This document shows, piece by piece, positions 8,320 through 15,457 of a DNA stretch of 64,000 bases. The notes below the pieces were generated by a model, which was given only the letters and a program-made list of their open reading frames with translations, was not told the origin of the DNA and searched no databases. Position numbers and translations under genes: made by a program. Position 1 is the stretch's first letter. The number at the start of each line of letters is the position of its first letter. This DNA is from Streptomyces sp. CMB-StM0423 (GTDB lineage Bacteria; Actinomycetota; Actinomycetes; Streptomycetales; Streptomycetaceae), in the NCBI RefSeq assembly GCF_002847285.1, contig NZ_CP025407.1:3350501-3414500 (forward strand). The letters run 5' to 3'.

Positions 8320-9135
8320 TCAGGGCTTTCTGCCGATCCCGCAGACCGCGTCCACCTCGACGGGGGTACCGATAGCGCCAGGTGCCGGCCGCCACTCCGA
8401 TGTCATGACGACGCCGGGCTCGATCAGTTCCAGCCCGTCGAAGAATGCGGCGATACGTTCTGGGCTTCGCAGGTGGTAGGAACTGGCCGAGCCCGCGTTG
8501 TAGGCGGCGATGGCCGCGTTCAGCGCCTCGTCGGTGTCGGTACCGTCGCTGAGCGCCAGATAGCTGCCCGACGGCAGTCCGTCCAGGAGCCGGCCCGCGA
8601 TGCTCTGAGCGTCATCGTCGTCGGGGAGCTGACCGAGGATGCCCAGCATCATCAGACCGATCGGCTGGTCGAAGTCCAGCGTGTCGGACGCGGCTTGCAG
8701 GATCGCTCCGGGATCGCGCACGTCGGCGTCGAGGTAGGCGCACGCCCCCTCGGTCGTGCTGGTCAGCAACGCACGGGCGTGCACCAGCACCAGAGGGTCG
8801 TTGTCGACGTAGACGATCCTGCACTGCGGCGCGGCAGCCTGAGCCACTTCATGGGTGTTGTCCGCGGTCGGCAGACCGGTGCCGATGTCCAGGAACTGGC
8901 GTACGCCTGCCTCCCTGACCAGGAAGCGGACCGCGCGGGCGAGGAAGGACCGCTGCTGACGGGCGATGTGGGCAATGCTCGGAAACGCCGCCAGGATCTG
9001 CTCGCCGACCTCGCGGTCGGGGGCGTAGTTGTCCTTTCCGCCCAGCAGGTAATTCCAGACCCGGGCCGAGTGCGGCAGGGTGAAGTCGACCCTGGATAAC
9101 GTCTCCTCGGCAACGCGCGCCGGCTCGTCGGCCAT
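8320..9135 (-). CDS. SAM-dependent methyltransferase, DUF574/Methyltransf_19
   Basis: A 271-aa paralogue of the 2674 gene, on the opposite strand. Its signature is ARVWNYLLGGKDNYAPDREVG, shown as ARVWNYLLGG and KDNYAPDR; the SAM motif is FLDIGTGLPTADNTHEVA, and VYVDNDPLVLVHARALL follows. The ATG at 9135 behind GGGGAGG is preferred to upstream ATGs at 9147 and 9165. It lies between the phytase-like gene, with which it is convergent, and an integrase remnant. Its substrate is unknown. Confidence 0.9.
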   Translation of the reverse strand: MADEPARVAEETLSRVDFTLPHSARVWNYLLGGKDNYAPDREVGEQILAAFPSIAHIARQQRSFLARAVRFLVREAGVRQFLDIGTGLPTADNTHEVAQAAAPQCRIVYVDNDPLVLVHARALLTSTTEGACAYLDADVRDPGAILQAASDTLDFDQPIGLMMLGILGQLPDDDDAQSIAGRLLDGLPSGSYLALSDGTDTDEALNAAIAAYNAGSASSYHLRSPERIAAFFDGLELIEPGVVMTSEWRPAPGAIGTPVEVDAVCGIGRKP

Positions 9136-9340
9136 GGCCCTCCCCATGTGTCGAATGTGCGCCACAACCTAGTCGACCGGCCCAGGAGACAAGTCGGTTT
9201 CGGCCCGCTGAAAGAAGCATCGTGCGCCGCCAAGGCGGACGGCCGAGAGGCCGGAGCGACCGGGCAGGAGTCCCGGGTCGGCGCAGTCCGCACGCCGTCT
9301 CCGCACGGGCGGCAGCGACGAGGTCATCACCGTTCCCACC

Positions 9341-9362
9341 GGGCCCGACCCGGGTCGGGCCC
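9341..9362. repeat. Perfect 22-bp palindrome
   Basis: The arms GGGCCCGACCC and GGGTCGGGCCC abut with no spacer. It lies 11 bp before a region similar to the integrase 3' end. It could be a protein-binding site, a cruciform or a hairpin; no further evidence is available. Confidence 0.6.
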
Positions 9363-9372
9363 GGCGCCGGCG

Positions 9373-9475
9373 AGCGATCGACGCCGTCGTGGGCGCCGGC
9401 GAGGACGAGGCGGATGCGACAGAGGGCACGCCCGCCGGAGATCACTCCGGCGTGTGCCCTCTCTGTGCGTGCGGA
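9373..9475 (+). pseudogene. Decayed 3' tail of a tyrosine integrase gene
   Basis: About 100 bp closely resemble the 3' end of the integrase remnant at 19660-19774. Shared elements are GCGATCGACGCCGTC, the GACAGAGGGCAC segment and a hairpin with CGGAGATCACTCCGG at its tip (9421-9462 here). The readable peptide AIDAVVGAGED and then EGTPAGDHSGVCPLCA parallels AIDAVLGAG and [16 protein letters not shown] of the other copy. Nothing of the catalytic domain remains. It marks a second, older integration event left of the present element. Confidence 0.65.
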
Positions 9476-9586
9476 CCTCCGCGAAGCCCGGTACGGGGAG
9501 CGACCGCGGCCGTGCGGTCGGTGCGGGCGCCGCGTGGCCGTTGCCGGTCGCCGTGGTCATCCCCGGCGGCCGACCACAGCGGAACG

Positions 9587-10636
9587 TCACGATGCCCGGG
9601 CAGTGCCGCGCAGCGGGGCGCCGGCCTCGTGGAGGCTGAGAAGGGCCTGCCTGTACGAGGTGAACAGCCCCGTCTCCGCGTAGGACACACCCAGCTCCTG
9701 GCAGTGACGCCGGACGATGACCTGGGCCTTCGACAGATGCGGGCTGGGCATGCTCGGGAAGAGGTGGTGCTCGATCTGGTAGTTCAGCCCGCCCAGCGCC
9801 AGGTCGAGGAACCGGCCGCCGCGCACGTTGCGCGAGGTGAGCACCTGGCGGCGCAGGAAGTCCGGGAGATCACGGCCGGACAGTGTCGGCATGCCCTTGT
9901 GGTTGGGGGCGAAGATGGAACCGAGGTAGAGGCCGAACAGGCCCTGGTGGACGGCGAGGAAGGCGAGCGCCATGCCCGGCGGCAGGACCAGGAACAGCAC
10001 CGCCAGATACCCCGCGATGTGCCCGAACAGCAGGGTGCCTTCCAGCGTTCGGTGCTTGACCTGGCGGCCCGCCAGCGCACGGACGCCGGCGACGTGCAGG
10101 TTGATGCCCTCAAGGGTGAGGAGCGGGAAGAACAGCGCGGCCTGCCAGCGGCCGAGCAGGCGGGGCAGTCCCCGGGCGGCGCGGGCCTGGCCGGGCGTCC
10201 AGACCAGGATGTCGGGGGCGAGGTCGGGGTCGCGCTCTTCGTGGTTGGGGTTGGCGTGGTGGCGGGTGTGCTTGTCCTGCCACCATTCGTAGCCCATGCC
10301 GATGGCGGCTCCGGCGACCCGGCCGGACGCGCTGCTGGCCCGGCGCAGCCGGAACACCTGGCGGTGCGCCACGTCGTGGGCGACCAGGGCGACCTGGCCG
10401 AAGACCAGGGCGAGTGCGGCGGCGACCGCCAGCGTCCACCAACTGGCACCGACGAACCCGAAGACGGTCCAGGCTGCGGCGTAGCACGCGGCCACGGTCG
10501 TGATGCGGACCGTGTAGTAGCCGGGGCGGCGGGCCATCAGCCCGGCGTCGGAGATCTTCTTCGCCAGCCGGGAGAAGTCACTGCCGGACTCGTCCGGCGG
10601 CCGGGCACGGGCTGAGGGAGCTGAGGATGCGGTCAT
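9587..10636 (-). CDS. Membrane fatty acid desaturase
   Basis: A 349-aa acyl-lipid/acyl-CoA desaturase-type diiron enzyme. The three histidine clusters are HDVAH at 87-91, HTRHH at 123-127 and QIEHHLFP near residue 305, and pairs of membrane segments lie around residues 45-85 and 205-245. The QxxHH third box places it in the cytochrome-b5-type front-end or delta-6-like group, although no b5 domain is fused. The ATG at 10636 is preceded by AAGGGA; the upstream open frame shows no family similarity. Proximity to csp and a DEAD helicase fits a cold-adaptation neighbourhood, but this is inference. Confidence 0.88.
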   Translation of the reverse strand: MTASSAPSARARPPDESGSDFSRLAKKISDAGLMARRPGYYTVRITTVAACYAAAWTVFGFVGASWWTLAVAAALALVFGQVALVAHDVAHRQVFRLRRASSASGRVAGAAIGMGYEWWQDKHTRHHANPNHEERDPDLAPDILVWTPGQARAARGLPRLLGRWQAALFFPLLTLEGINLHVAGVRALAGRQVKHRTLEGTLLFGHIAGYLAVLFLVLPPGMALAFLAVHQGLFGLYLGSIFAPNHKGMPTLSGRDLPDFLRRQVLTSRNVRGGRFLDLALGGLNYQIEHHLFPSMPSPHLSKAQVIVRRHCQELGVSYAETGLFTSYRQALLSLHEAGAPLRGTARAS

Positions 10637-11284
10637 GGTGGTGGGTCCCTTCTTCGGCGTTGCGTACGTGGTCTCCCGCCGGTCGTCCCGGGGAACGGCG
10701 GTGAGGCGGGCCGGGAGGACATCGGGGATCTCCTCCCGGCCGTTGTCGCACCCGCGTTCACGGGGTGATGTGTGTGCGGACCCTGCCCCGTGCCATCGGG
10801 CTGCGGTTCCCGACGGCCAGGGGAAGCGTGGGCAGGCGGCGGGCCAGGTCGGCGGAGGTGAATGGCGGCCCGGGGGCAGGGCGGCCTTGCCGCGGTCGTC
10901 CCCGTGCCACGCCCCGTCCTGACTTCCCGGGAACTTCGTGGAGTGGATGCCGCGGTAAACGACCAGGTCCACACCGGCTTTTGCGACTATCGCGCGGATC
11001 ACATCGCGTACTCGATGCGAAGCACCCGCTGCCAGGATTCGATTGTGCGCAGCCGATCGAGGCCGGAGGCGCTTGCGCCCCATTGGACGTATTTTTCGCG
11101 CCGATGTCAAAGAGCGGGAGGTCACGGGACGCCGAAATCGGGCCGCGGCCTGTCCCAGGAGCTCCATCGAGGCACAGTGCGGGATCACCGGAGGTCCGGC
11201 CTGCTGCGGCCTGCAGAACCAGGGTCGCGGGTCGCCCGTGCTACGCTGGGAAAAGTTGCAGTTGTGGTTCCCATGTACTTTGTG
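10637..11284. other. Intergenic region without a recognisable gene
   Basis: Between the divergent desaturase and cold-shock genes no frame has convincing protein similarity. The stretch becomes relatively AT-rich near 10960-11110 and 11250-11400. Long open frames here are shadows of GC-biased sequence. Promoters for both divergent genes must lie here, but I could not fix hexamers with confidence. Confidence 0.5.
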
Positions 11285-11325
11285 TGCGCCTGCTGGCTTT
11301 GACCTCAGGCGCATTTCTGTTTTTT
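11285..11325 (+). promoter_or_regulatory. Hairpin with T-tract in the cold-shock gene leader
   Basis: TGCGCCTG (11285-11292) and CAGGCGCA (11306-11313) form a perfect 8-bp stem with a 13-nt loop, followed directly by TTTCTGTTTTTT. This is an intrinsic-terminator shape, unusual for a GC-rich genome. It sits 90 bp upstream of the cold-shock ATG, inside what is probably its long 5' leader. It may act as an attenuator or a temperature-sensitive leader element, or it may end an upstream transcript. Confidence 0.55.
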
Positions 11326-11414
11326 CGGTGCTTTCCGGACCTGGTAATCATCGCGGCGACGCTGGATCACGCATCGTGCGGATCTCCGGCACAGCCACCA
11401 AAGGAGAAAAAGAC

Positions 11415-11618
11415 ATGGCCACCGGCACCGTGAAGTGGTTCAACAGTGAAAAGGGCTTCGGCTTCATCACCCAGGACGACGGCGGCGCCGACGTCTTCGC
11501 CCATCACTCCAACATCAACGCCCAGGGCTTCCGTGAGCTGGCCGAGGGCCAGCGGGTGGAGTTCGACGCCACCCAGGGGCAGAAGGGCCTGCAGGCGGAG
11601 AACATCACCCTCATCTGA
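11415..11618 (+). CDS. Cold-shock domain protein
   Basis: A 67-aa single CSD protein: [20 protein letters not shown] (RNP1 region KGFGFI), then DVFAHHSNI (RNP2-type DVFAH). It is full length for the family and binds single-stranded nucleic acid as an RNA chaperone. The ATG has a strong AAAGGAGAAAAAG ribosome binding site. It is followed by a hairpin and then by a DEAD-box helicase gene, a partner often linked with cold-shock proteins in RNA remodelling. Confidence 0.95.
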   Translation: MATGTVKWFNSEKGFGFITQDDGGADVFAHHSNINAQGFRELAEGQRVEFDATQGQKGLQAENITLI

Positions 11619-11650
11619 ACCCTGATCCGAGGACGTGGCGCAAGTCACAA

Positions 11651-11687
11651 GCACGGGCCGGCGGGGCTGTACCGCGCGGGCCCGTGC
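11651..11687 (+). terminator. Probable terminator hairpin after the cold-shock gene
   Basis: GCACGGGCC (11651-11659) and GGCCCGTGC (11679-11687) form a 9-bp GC stem with a 19-nt loop, 32 bp past the stop codon. There is no T-run, as is common in streptomycetes. Confidence 0.5.
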
Positions 11688-11804
11688 CCCGCGTCCGGAG
11701 CGCACCGCGCCGCCGTTCGCCCATTCCCCGGCCCGTTCCTGCGGCTCCCGTGCGGCTCGTCTCCGCCGGGAGCTCCTCGACACGCGCCGTGACGAGGAGC
11801 TCCC

Positions 11805-13277
11805 ATGCACCGCAACACACGCCAAACCCCCGACAACCCGGCCCGCCGCCGTTCGCGTGGTCAGAACCCCCGCCGACCGGGGCGACGGAAACCCGCCGCC
11901 GCGCAGGGCGAGTTCGCGCTGCCGGCGAACAGCACACCTGCGCTGCCCCCGGCCGCGTCGTTCGCCGACCTGGACATGCCGCCCGTTCTGCTGACGACGC
12001 TGCATCACCAGGGTGTGAGCGTGCCGTTCCCCATCCAGGCGGCCACCCTCCCCGACTCCCTGGCCGGCCGGGACGTCCTCGGCCGCGGCCGCACCGGCTC
12101 GGGCAAGACCCTGGCGTTCGGCCTGGCCCTGCTGGCCCGTACCGCCGGCCGGAGTGCCGGCCCTCGCCACCCGCTCGCGCTCGTCCTCGTGCCCACCCGC
12201 GAACTGGCCCAGCAGGTCACGGAGGCCCTCACCCCCTACGCCCGGGCAGCGCATCTGCGCCTCGCCACGGTGGTCGGCGGCACGTCCCTGGCACGGCAGG
12301 CCACCGCGCTGCGCGACGGCGCCGAAGTGGTCGTGGCCACCCCGGGACGGCTGCGGGATCTGATCGACCGCCGCGACTGCCACCTGGACCAGGTACGCAT
12401 CACCGTGCTGGACGAAGCCGACCAGATGGCCGACATGGGCTTCCTGCCCCAAGTCACCGCCCTGCTGCGGCAGGTGCGGGCAGACGGCCAGCGGATGCTG
12501 TTCTCGGCAACGCTGGACCATAACGTCGACCGGCTGGTACGGGGCTTCCTCACCGACCCGGTCGTCCACTCGGTCGACCCGTCGGCCGCCACCGTGACGA
12601 CGATGGAGCACCACGTACTGCACGTCACGGACGGCGACAAGCGGACGGCCGCCACCCACATCGCCGCACGCGACGGCCGTGTGCTGCTGTTCCTGCACAC
12701 CAAGCGCGGCGCCGACCGGCTGACCCGGCACCTGCTGGCCAACGGGATAAGGGCCGCCGCGCTGCACGGCGGCAAGTCCCAGTCCCAGCGCACCCGCACC
12801 CTCGAACGGTTCAAGCGCGGAGACATCACCGCACTGGTCGCCACCAACGTCGCCGCCCGCGGCATCCACATCGACGACCTCGACCTGGTCGTCAACGTCG
12901 ACCCGCCCGCCGACCACAAGGACTACCTCCACCGCAGCGGCCGCACGGCTCGCGCCGGCGAGTCCGGCAGGGTGGTGACCCTCGTCCTGCCCGACCAGCG
13001 CCGCGAGATGACCAGCCTGACCGCCACCGCCGGCATCACCGCACACATCACGAGCATCCGGCCCGGCAGCACGGAACTCGCCCGCATCACCGGCGCCCGC
13101 GCCCCGTCCGGCGTCCCCGTCACCCTCACCGCAGACTCCGCAGCCGCCGTGACGCCCGTCAAGCGCCAGAACGCCAAAGGACGCAGCGGCCGGCGCGGCA
13201 ACACCGCCCAGCCCCAGCGCGCGTCCTCGCGCACCCGCTTCCCGAAGAAGACGACGCCACGCAGGGCGGCCGCATAG
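11805..13277 (+). CDS. DEAD/DEAH-box ATP-dependent RNA helicase
   Basis: A 490-aa protein with a basic N-terminal tail (1-45) and a complete helicase core: Q-motif phenylalanine region SFADLDMP, motif I GRTGSGKT at 95-102, Ia PTRELA, Ib TPGR, II DEAD near 205, III SAT, and VI HRSGRTAR near 370. It ends in an Arg/Lys/Ser-rich tail likely to bind RNA. The core is RhlE-like. The ATG at 11805 follows GAGGAG. It lies downstream of the cold-shock gene with 186 bp between, so cotranscription is possible through the hairpin. Confidence 0.93.
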   Translation: MHRNTRQTPDNPARRRSRGQNPRRPGRRKPAAAQGEFALPANSTPALPPAASFADLDMPPVLLTTLHHQGVSVPFPIQAATLPDSLAGRDVLGRGRTGSGKTLAFGLALLARTAGRSAGPRHPLALVLVPTRELAQQVTEALTPYARAAHLRLATVVGGTSLARQATALRDGAEVVVATPGRLRDLIDRRDCHLDQVRITVLDEADQMADMGFLPQVTALLRQVRADGQRMLFSATLDHNVDRLVRGFLTDPVVHSVDPSAATVTTMEHHVLHVTDGDKRTAATHIAARDGRVLLFLHTKRGADRLTRHLLANGIRAAALHGGKSQSQRTRTLERFKRGDITALVATNVAARGIHIDDLDLVVNVDPPADHKDYLHRSGRTARAGESGRVVTLVLPDQRREMTSLTATAGITAHITSIRPGSTELARITGARAPSGVPVTLTADSAAAVTPVKRQNAKGRSGRRGNTAQPQRASSRTRFPKKTTPRRAAA

Positions 13278-13812
13278 CGCCACAGCTCAGCCCGGCCGCC
13301 ACGCTGATGGAGGCCCGGCGGAACACGCGCTCGGAACCCCTGCCGCTCGGTGACGCCCGCAGCACCGACTCGGCTCGCGGGATGACGCCCTGGCGGCAGG
13401 TCGCCGCAGGGCCGGACGACGCAGTTGCTGCCAGCAGAAACAGCCCTTCACTGCTCTCCGCCGGCCGGTGGCGCTTTCGGACGCCATGTGGCCTGGCTTG
13501 CCTCCGCCGGCTCGGGTGCCGTCGCAACTCCTGGGGACCCCTGCGATGCGTGCCCCCGGCAAGCAGTACAGGCTTCGCCGAATGCAGTTGAGCAATACCG
13601 ATCCGGCACGGGCTGCCCCGACTCGAATACGTCCCGACTCGTCAACAGTTACCTCACCTGCACAAGCCCCCTGAACCGCGCCACCCTGGATCGACCCCGC
13701 GGTGCTGATCCTGCGTCTGATGGAGGCCGGCCACAACCGCAGCGCCGCCAGTTTCGCCCGCCGCTGGTTTCGCCTCCTGGACGACAGCACCGGCCACCGC
13801 GGAAAACCACCA
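13278..13812. other. Region without an intact gene
   Basis: No frame shows convincing similarity to a protein family. Short stretches have coding-like bias on both strands, for example around 13690-13800, but they are open by composition rather than by recognisable motifs. It looks like decayed DNA on the left flank of the integrated element. Confidence 0.4.
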
Positions 13813-14034
13813 CAGCTCGATGAGACTGGTCAGGCTGCCGCGTTCGCGGTCGGCGGCGACTGCGCGGCCGAAGAGTTCGAGGACCGCGGCCGGGACGGAC
13901 GGGTCGACGCCTGAATCCTCGGCTGTGCGCACGACATGCGTCAGGCCGGCCACCGCCATGCCTACGTCGTCGACGTCGCCTTCGTGGTTCCCGGCGTCGA
14001 TGCGTGGTGCGTAGAGCGTCCGCCCGGCCTCCAA
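13813..14034 (-). pseudogene. C-terminal fragment of a 6PGDH-like NAD(P)-dependent oxidoreductase
   Basis: The frame reads LEAGRTLYAPRIDAG, then DVDDVGMAVAGLTHVVRTAED, here shown as VGMAVAGLTHVV, then GVDPSVPAAVLELFGRAVAA and SLTSLIEL. This matches the helical C-terminal domain of NAD-binding-2/imine-reductase-like proteins of streptomycetes, which end in a similar RAVAAGH...LIEV. The Rossmann N-terminal domain (about 200 residues) is absent. The break falls 38 bp from the 82-bp att repeat, which suggests disruption by earlier events at the same site. Confidence 0.5.
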
Positions 14035-14071
14035 GCTGCCTCGGTCGCTCGGGTTCACGAGGCCATAAATC

Positions 14072-14153
14072 CGCAGGTCAGGGCCAGACCAGGCAGTACG
14101 GCTGGTGGCCCGCCTCATGCAGCCTGTCGGCGAACTCCTGCCATTCGTGGAGC
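14072..14153. repeat. attL: 82-bp direct repeat, left copy
   Basis: It is identical over 82 bp to 19836-19917, with mismatches starting immediately on both sides. It encodes, on the minus strand, the last 23 codons and stop of the target gene, ending PYCLVWP, but here they are detached from any gene body. Confidence 0.9.
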
Positions 14154-14195
14154 CAGTGATCACAGCGGATCGCTGACCTGCGACGATGCACCGAT

Positions 14196-14250
14196 ATTGC
14201 CGGTGACCAGCGAAAACTACCTTCAGCAGTTGAGGCTGGTCACCGGCAAT
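14196..14250. repeat. Perfect 16-bp inverted repeat at the left end of the element
   Basis: ATTGCCGGTGACCAGC (14196-14211) pairs with GCTGGTCACCGGCAAT (14235-14250) around a 23-nt loop, followed by TT. It lies 43 bp inside attL. It may be a bidirectional terminator insulating the element from the chromosome, or a binding site for the recombination machinery. Confidence 0.65.
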
Positions 14251-14648
14251 TTCGGCCCCCATGTGCCCTGGATGTGCCCTCGACGAGACAGAGCCGAGCG
14301 GGGAACTTTGCCGAGCGACCTCACCTCAACCCGCTTTCCAACTGCTCGCCCGGGGGTTTAGGGGGCTCCGTCAGCGGTCCTGACCTACGGTGGACGAGGC
14401 GGCCGTCCTTCGGTCGAACCGTGCTGAACGGCGTTGAATGCAACTGAAACTGCAGCTAGTCACTGCCTCCGTGCACGGGCTGGGCCCTCAAGGGCGGTTG
14501 GCGATGGCGTCACTGATGTACTTGCTGCCGAGGTTGAAGCGGACGGTCGCGATCGCGGAGTTGTGAGCAGCCACTCGCCCTTCCAGGTCTGCAGGTGCTG
14601 CGTGCAGGAGGCGAGGGAAGGGGCGGGAGAAAGCCAGCCGTGGGCGGG
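14251..14648. other. Left arm of the element without a recognisable gene
   Basis: No frame is supported. Near 14262-14280 the phrase ATGTGCCCT occurs twice in tandem, as it does at the integrase 3' end near attR (19745-19764), so a piece of integrase-tail sequence may also be present here. A short minus-strand frame ending at 14488 has no recognisable similarity. Confidence 0.4.
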
Positions 14649-15371
14649 CTATGTGCCCTGTCCGTTGCTTCGCAGCAAAGGCGGGCTGAGCAGCCACGCT
14701 TCCCCCCGGCGGTAGAGGGCGGCTGGGCGGCCGGTGGATGGTAGTCGCTGTTCCCCGGTGGCTCGGACGAAGCCCTTGGTGTTGAGCACTTTGCGGCGAA
14801 AGTTGCTCGGGTCGAGGGGCTGCCCCCAGATCACCTCGTAGATCCTGCGCAGCTCGCTCAATGCGAACGACTCCCCGCAGAAGGCTGTCGCGATGGCGGT
14901 GTACTCCAGCTTCCTGCGGACCTCCTCCAGGGCTTCCGCGATGATGTCGGAGTGGTCGAACGCCAATCGGACGGTGGCGCTTGTAATGTCCGATACTGGG
15001 GCCCAGTAGGCGCGTTCGGCGTCGGTGCCGCCCACGGGCACGGGAAGGTTCGGCCCCAGGGCGAGGTAGGCGACGGTGACGACGCGCCCTCTCGGGTCAC
15101 GTGGCGGATCCCCGTACGCGCCGAGCTGCTCCAGGTGAAGCCGGCTGCCGTCGATCCCGGCCTCCTCCCGTAGCTCGCGCAGGGCCCCGGCGCGCAGAGT
15201 CTCGTTCTTACGGACGTAGCCGCCGGGAAGCGCGGCCCGGCCGAGGTACGGCTGCCGCCCGCGATCGATCAGGAGCACCATCAACCGCTCGCTCCTGACG
15301 GTGAAGATCGCCAGGTCCACGGTGACCCACGACGGCTCCACCTCGGCGGCGCCCTTCAACTGGTCGTTCAT
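14649..15371 (-). CDS. Nudix hydrolase-like transcriptional regulator (NrtR type)
   Basis: A 240-aa protein with an N-terminal Nudix domain (15-145) and a C-terminal winged helix (155-235). The Nudix box is complete at 51-73: GYVRKNE, then RELREEAGI, fitting GX5EX7REUXEEXGU, so hydrolysis is not excluded. The C-terminal part (SFALSELRRIYEVIWGQPLD shown as LSELRRIYEVIWG, then NFRRKVLNTKGFV) is the NrtR/ADP-ribose-sensing wHTH pattern. NrtR proteins sense ADP-ribose-like ligands and repress NAD-related genes. It is divergent from the 15458 operon and a palindrome sits in that operon's promoter, so it most likely represses it. Confidence 0.88.
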   Translation of the reverse strand: MNDQLKGAAEVEPSWVTVDLAIFTVRSERLMVLLIDRGRQPYLGRAALPGGYVRKNETLRAGALRELREEAGIDGSRLHLEQLGAYGDPPRDPRGRVVTVAYLALGPNLPVPVGGTDAERAYWAPVSDITSATVRLAFDHSDIIAEALEEVRRKLEYTAIATAFCGESFALSELRRIYEVIWGQPLDPSNFRRKVLNTKGFVRATGEQRLPSTGRPAALYRRGEAWLLSPPLLRSNGQGT

Positions 15372-15382
15372 CGGAACCCCTA

Positions 15383-15433
15383 AAGGTCATATTGACTTAA
15401 AGATGCCTGGGCATTTATAGTCTCATGGACCTT
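15383..15433 (+). promoter_or_regulatory. Strong promoter with embedded operator for the element operon
   Basis: TTGACT (15392-15397), an 18-bp spacer and TATAGT (15416-15421) form a near-consensus housekeeping promoter facing 15458, rare in this GC-rich genome. Inside the spacer lies the palindrome ATGCC-TG-GGCAT (15403-15414). An outer, imperfect repeat AAGGTCAT (15383-15390)/ATGGACCTT (15425-15433) encloses the whole promoter. Binding at either dyad would block RNA polymerase. The obvious candidate repressor is the divergent Nudix-wHTH protein. Confidence 0.75.
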
Positions 15434-15457
15434 AACCCCGCGAGGTAGGGGCACAGC

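Noticed and set aside
10765..11433. A 222-codon open frame overlapping the cold-shock gene start
   Set aside because: No motif or plausible ribosome binding site. It includes the csp leader hairpin, and its composition is non-coding.
14488..14697. A 69-codon minus-strand frame inside the element
   Set aside because: Overlaps the 3' end of the Nudix gene in part and shows no recognisable family; not enough to call a gene.
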